Shown in pieces: positions 60,967 through 64,000 of a stretch of 64,000 bases of DNA (position 1 is the stretch's first letter; each line of letters begins with the position of its first letter). The DNA comes from Emmonsiellopsis sp. PD_33 (Eukaryota; Ascomycota; Eurotiomycetes; Onygenales; Ajellomycetaceae). The stretch is from NCBI GenBank assembly GCA_032988165.1, contig JANTQF010000008.1, forward strand, positions 124,001 to 188,000, given 5' to 3'. Position numbers and translations under genes: made by a program. The notes below the pieces were generated by a model, which was not told where the DNA came from, searched no databases, and saw nothing but the letters and a program-made list of their open reading frames with translations.

Positions 60967-62635
60967 AGGAATAACCATATCTCCGTCATTACACCAAAAC
61001 TCTTTACGCCCGCCTCATCATTTCTCCGCCTTTTATTCCTCAACCGCGGGCTAATTCCTTGCCAACATGACCCGTTGCGCCATTACATCAAACTAAACAC
61101 GCTCCACACTACGCCCTTCACCACGATAGGCGGATTGGATTAACGCACTCACCCTGACGATTTCCTCGCGGAAAACGATAACCCCCTCTCGCATGAGACT
61201 TGAGATAGATGTACATCATTTTGCTTTTGTGTTCATTTCTTTTCCTCCTTCCCTTTTGATGACCTGATTTTTTGAATTTTTGCTTCTCGTTCCAAAAATA
61301 TAGACCGTACTCTGTTTCTTTTATCCCTCTTTATTTTTCTCTTTTGTCACGCAGGCGTTTCCTTCTTTCTTTTTAAAATCATTTTTTTTTTCTTACTATG
61401 CTATGACATCTTTGCCTTATTTTCCTCCCTTATTAGCTGGCGTTTCCCATTATCCCTTGCATTATTACTAGATATATTATACGCCATCCCGTTTCTTTTC
61501 TGTGCTTTTCCTTTTTAACTACCCCCTTAATATTGTCATTGCTTACCAATATCATTATTACTACCCCCCCCAATTTTTTCTCTCTTTTTTCCCCCCCTTT
61601 CCTGAAATGTATTATTCCGAATCCCAACCATTTAACTCTATCTGTTTGTCTCCCGTTTTTTTTTATCCTTTTTCTTTCCTCTTCCTATAGAGAATATTCT
61701 GGAATGAGATCGACTGTATTACTACTTACTATCTTTCCTTTAGTCTGCAGGGGAAGTATGGGTTTGGAGGCCAGTGGTACCTCCTGAAGATGCCTCTCCT
61801 CCCCCGTCCCCTTATCCTTTTTTCTCCTGGCTGGGTAAGAGGACCCGCCTTTGATCGACTTGTTAGATATTCCCCATTGATGTTTGCTGTATATCTATAT
61901 ACTGCCTTGGGTGGTTAGTGACTAACTCATTTCATTGCATGTAATAATACTGTATATATTGTGCCCCCCTTGAAATTCTCATTTAATGAAGTTCCTAAGG
62001 ATAACTATATCCGAAAGGAAGGAGAGAGAAAGATATTTGTTTAATTATCTAATTCAATCCAACCCAAGCCGCTCAGCGGGTATTAACTGCCACATTAACG
62101 AACTCAGCTCGAGAGCTGAGTGTTTACCCATTTCATCACCTCCTGGAACATTTCCCATTCCCTGCCTTTTCTCATTCAATATATATAGAGGTTATATATA
62201 TATAGCTCTACCATGCCAGATGCGATCGGATAGCAAAGCCCTAATAATATGCCTTCCTTCAACAAGGAAGGCTTCCCCTATTTCTCCCATGACAACTATC
62301 CCCCCCTCCCTCTTTGACGCCTTTCTAACCCCATTATTATTTCCATCCACACATATCCCCAATTTAGAATCTTGCGCGATGGCTCTGTTCGATTACATTC
62401 GACCGCTAATTAGCTGACTGGTTCGCTAATGAAGCGAAATGATGGATGGAAGGGCGGATTCGGCGTGCATATGTATGTGCCGCTAGGATAGCAATAGTTC
62501 GGTAGGTATGAATTGGGCAGGCGATTCATCGGGATGGAGCTCGTGATTCCGTAATCTTGGTGGGAAGGGCGGAATAGGATTCAAGGTACGTGTTGCACCT
62601 CGATTGTATATATCGGTGGATTATCGTCCATCAGT
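60967..62635. other. NDE 3' region, no gene seen
   Basis: About 1.7 kb, very T-rich from 61200 to 61700 and consistent with a long 3' UTR and terminator. A hairpin with an 8-bp stem (ACTCAGCT / AGCTGAGT, loop CGAG) lies at 62102-62121. No coding frame is convincing. Confidence 0.55.
62102..62121. other. 8-bp-stem hairpin
   Basis: ACTCAGCT-CGAG-AGCTGAGT, perfect stem with a 4-base loop. It is isolated and its role is unknown. Confidence 0.6.
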
Positions 62636-62931
62636 TCAAGCCTTGCCTTCGCCGACCTAGATGCAATCATGACCGTCATTAACATTCCATTCCCAATCCA
62701 CACCAAGTCCAAGAACCTTTTATCAGTATATAAAAACGACAAACCTACCTCTTCAGCAGTCAATATCCCCTTCTCCACCGCCGGAGCCCACGGCACATCC
62801 CAATCATCCTCAGCCCAATAATTTGCCATGGGATACAGATCGGTGCGGGCGAGGAGGTAGACGTTAAAGATCACCAGGACCAGAGTAAGGGCTAGTGTCA
62901 CGTAGAGGATTGTCTTCTGCACGTCGGTCAT
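62636..62931 (-). CDS. Probable small membrane protein of 67 residues
   Basis: Exons 62931-62749 and 62656-62636. From ATG at 62931: MTDVQKTILYVTLALTLVLV, then more hydrophobic residues and LARTDLYPMANYWAEDDWDV. One membrane helix near residues 8-28 is followed by an acidic Trp/Tyr-rich tail. Splicing at GAAGAG|GTAGGT to TCTAG|GTCGGCG ends the protein after VGEGKA. Without splicing the frame reads on to 107 residues through sequence that looks like intron. An in-frame ATG at 63051 would add 40 Arg/Pro-rich residues and is less likely. Small single-helix proteins of this look are common in ER or mitochondrial complexes; I do not recognise the family. Confidence 0.45.
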
Positions 62932-63833
62932 TGTTGGGTCGATGAGGCGAAATCGAAATCTCCTGCGTGGTTGGAAGGGGTATGAAGGGGATGGGGATTT
63001 GTTGATTATGGGGAGAGAGGGAGACATTTGTTCGATTGATTTCACCGACATTGAAAAGGAGGAACGGACGGCAACTCGGAAGGGACGACTAAATTAAGAT
63101 TTTGGAGGATCCAGGGCTCGCTCGTTCGTTTTGGGGATTTGTATTTTTGAACTGGGATTGAGAGCGAGAAGAGGCCAATTAGTTGCTGGGCAAAATTAAT
63201 TGCTGTGTGTGTGTAGGAAGTGTTGAAAATGGATATGCCTAGTGATTCCATTCCATTTCGTGGAGAGAGTGCAATTCCGTTTCTATCAAACTCTATGTCA
63301 TTTGAGTTTGATATTGGATTTGCCAAAGTTGGGTTGTAGTTTCTGATTGACCAACGGGTTTCCCCTAGACGAAATAGAGACCTTGCCTCCTTTCCTCCGA
63401 GTTCCCGAAACTGATATGAAGTATTGGCAGATGACTCTTGAAGAGTATAAACGATAGCGTGATGGCGTTTGGCTCTGTTAGGTGCGTTTGTCGCGTCCAA
63501 TGTTGGAATGGGCTGGACATTAGTTGGAAATTGAGTTAATAGAGATACGGGAGACTCCACAATGTAGCTGGGAGTTAATTATCGTCGCCACAGATATATA
63601 ATTTGTTGTTGGCGGTTGTATTTGAATCCAGTTTAAGCTACAACTCGAAATTTGTATAGATGACGTCATGACTTATCAGATCAAAATAATCACGTGACTA
63701 TTTGATGACTGATGGATGACTACTATCTGATCACCTGACCCCATCCATCGAAATCCTCACCTCCATAAAAAAGAATACCGACGACAGGTCTCAACCAGCC
63801 CGTTAAACACGCACAAGTTCGACGGCGCCCCCA
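62932..63833. promoter_or_regulatory. Divergent promoter with a palindromic CRE and a CACGTG E-box
   Basis: 900 bases between two diverging genes. TGACGTCA, the full ATF/CREB palindrome, lies at 63661-63668. CACGTGAC lies at 63691-63698, 23 bases further on. Both lie 135-175 bases before the mitoribosomal start codon. Function is inferred from sequence and position only. The long minus-strand frame 63560-63042 in this space shows no motifs and I did not call it. Confidence 0.45.
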
Positions 63834-64000
63834 ATGCCTCCCCGATTATCCTGGCGGCTGCCAATGCAGCTGCCCTCGCTATTCCAAACCGTCGCCTCCC
63901 CGCCATCCTTCCTACTTCCCCTTCTCCAGAGCCAGACCCGACAAGCCTCCATCCTCGCCTCCCTCTCCGATAATGCGGCAGCATACAACAAGCGCATAAG
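63834..64000 (+). CDS. MRPL10: Mitochondrial large-subunit ribosomal protein uL15m (MRPL10), 3' end outside window
   Basis: The first 55 codons are visible. An Arg/Pro-rich presequence (MPPRLSWRLPMQLPSLFQ) leads to ASILASLSDNAAAYNKRIR, which matches the conserved N-terminal region of fungal mitochondrial L15 proteins, normally continuing into a Gly/Lys/Arg-rich RGRGPSSGKGKT segment just past the window. ATG at 63834 is the first ATG in frame and sits shortly after a plausible promoter. Part of the large subunit of mitochondrial ribosomes. Confidence 0.85.
   Translation, partial: MPPRLSWRLPMQLPSLFQTVASPPSFLLPLLQSQTRQASILASLSDNAAAYNKRI

Noticed and set aside
63042..63560. Minus-strand frame of 172 codons in the divergent promoter
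   Set aside because: No recognisable motif, and it overlaps the possible leader of the small membrane-protein gene. It is likely non-coding.
1..64000. CRISPR arrays, bacterial operons or prophage signals
   Set aside because: None seen. Introns and gene families show a fungal nuclear genome.

Overview
The window is nuclear DNA of a filamentous ascomycete. The genes carry short GT-AG introns (about 45-270 nt). The proteins are fungal: a multimodular NRPS, the chitin-synthase chaperone Chs7, a Pho80/Pcl-type cyclin, an external alternative NADH dehydrogenase and a mitoribosomal L15 protein. Transposon copies are almost emptied of CpG, as expected from RIP or methylation decay. Gene content suggests Eurotiomycetes, possibly Onygenales; that placement is inference.

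Layout. 1-14416 (+) is the 3' two-thirds or so of a large NRPS gene: end of an E domain, then C-A-T-E, C-A-T-E, C-A-T-reductase. A GNAT acetyltransferase (15836-16893, +) and a Ser/Pro-rich single-pass membrane protein (18619-20136, +) follow. After about 6 kb without a convincing gene comes Chs7 (26465-27593, +). Then three minus-strand genes: a DUF676-type lipase-like hydrolase (30810-29220), a TesB-type acyl-CoA thioesterase (32720-31271) and a Pho80-like cyclin (38260-36177), the last set in long microsatellite-rich flanks. 41744-45077 is a complete but dead Mutator-like (MULE) transposon with 93-bp terminal inverted repeats and an 8-bp target duplication. 48655-50914 is a 5'-truncated LINE flanked by an exact 15-bp target duplication. 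An intron-containing tRNA-Pro(AGG) lies at 51333-51423. About 7 kb without a convincing gene follows, holding one weak UstYa-like fragment. The right end carries NDE (58870-60966, +), a probable tiny membrane protein (62931-62636, -) and the start of mitochondrial MRPL10 (63834 to the edge, +).

How the genes relate. The NRPS modules predict a linear peptide with several D-residues, released by reduction as an aldehyde or alcohol. Only the adjacent GNAT is a possible tailoring partner inside this window; the remaining cluster genes, if any, lie to the left. The other genes are housekeeping and appear independent of it. The most informative observations are the three introns at the same point of the three condensation domains, the TG/CA-only mismatches of the MULE repeats, and the exact LINE target duplication with a mutated catalytic motif.
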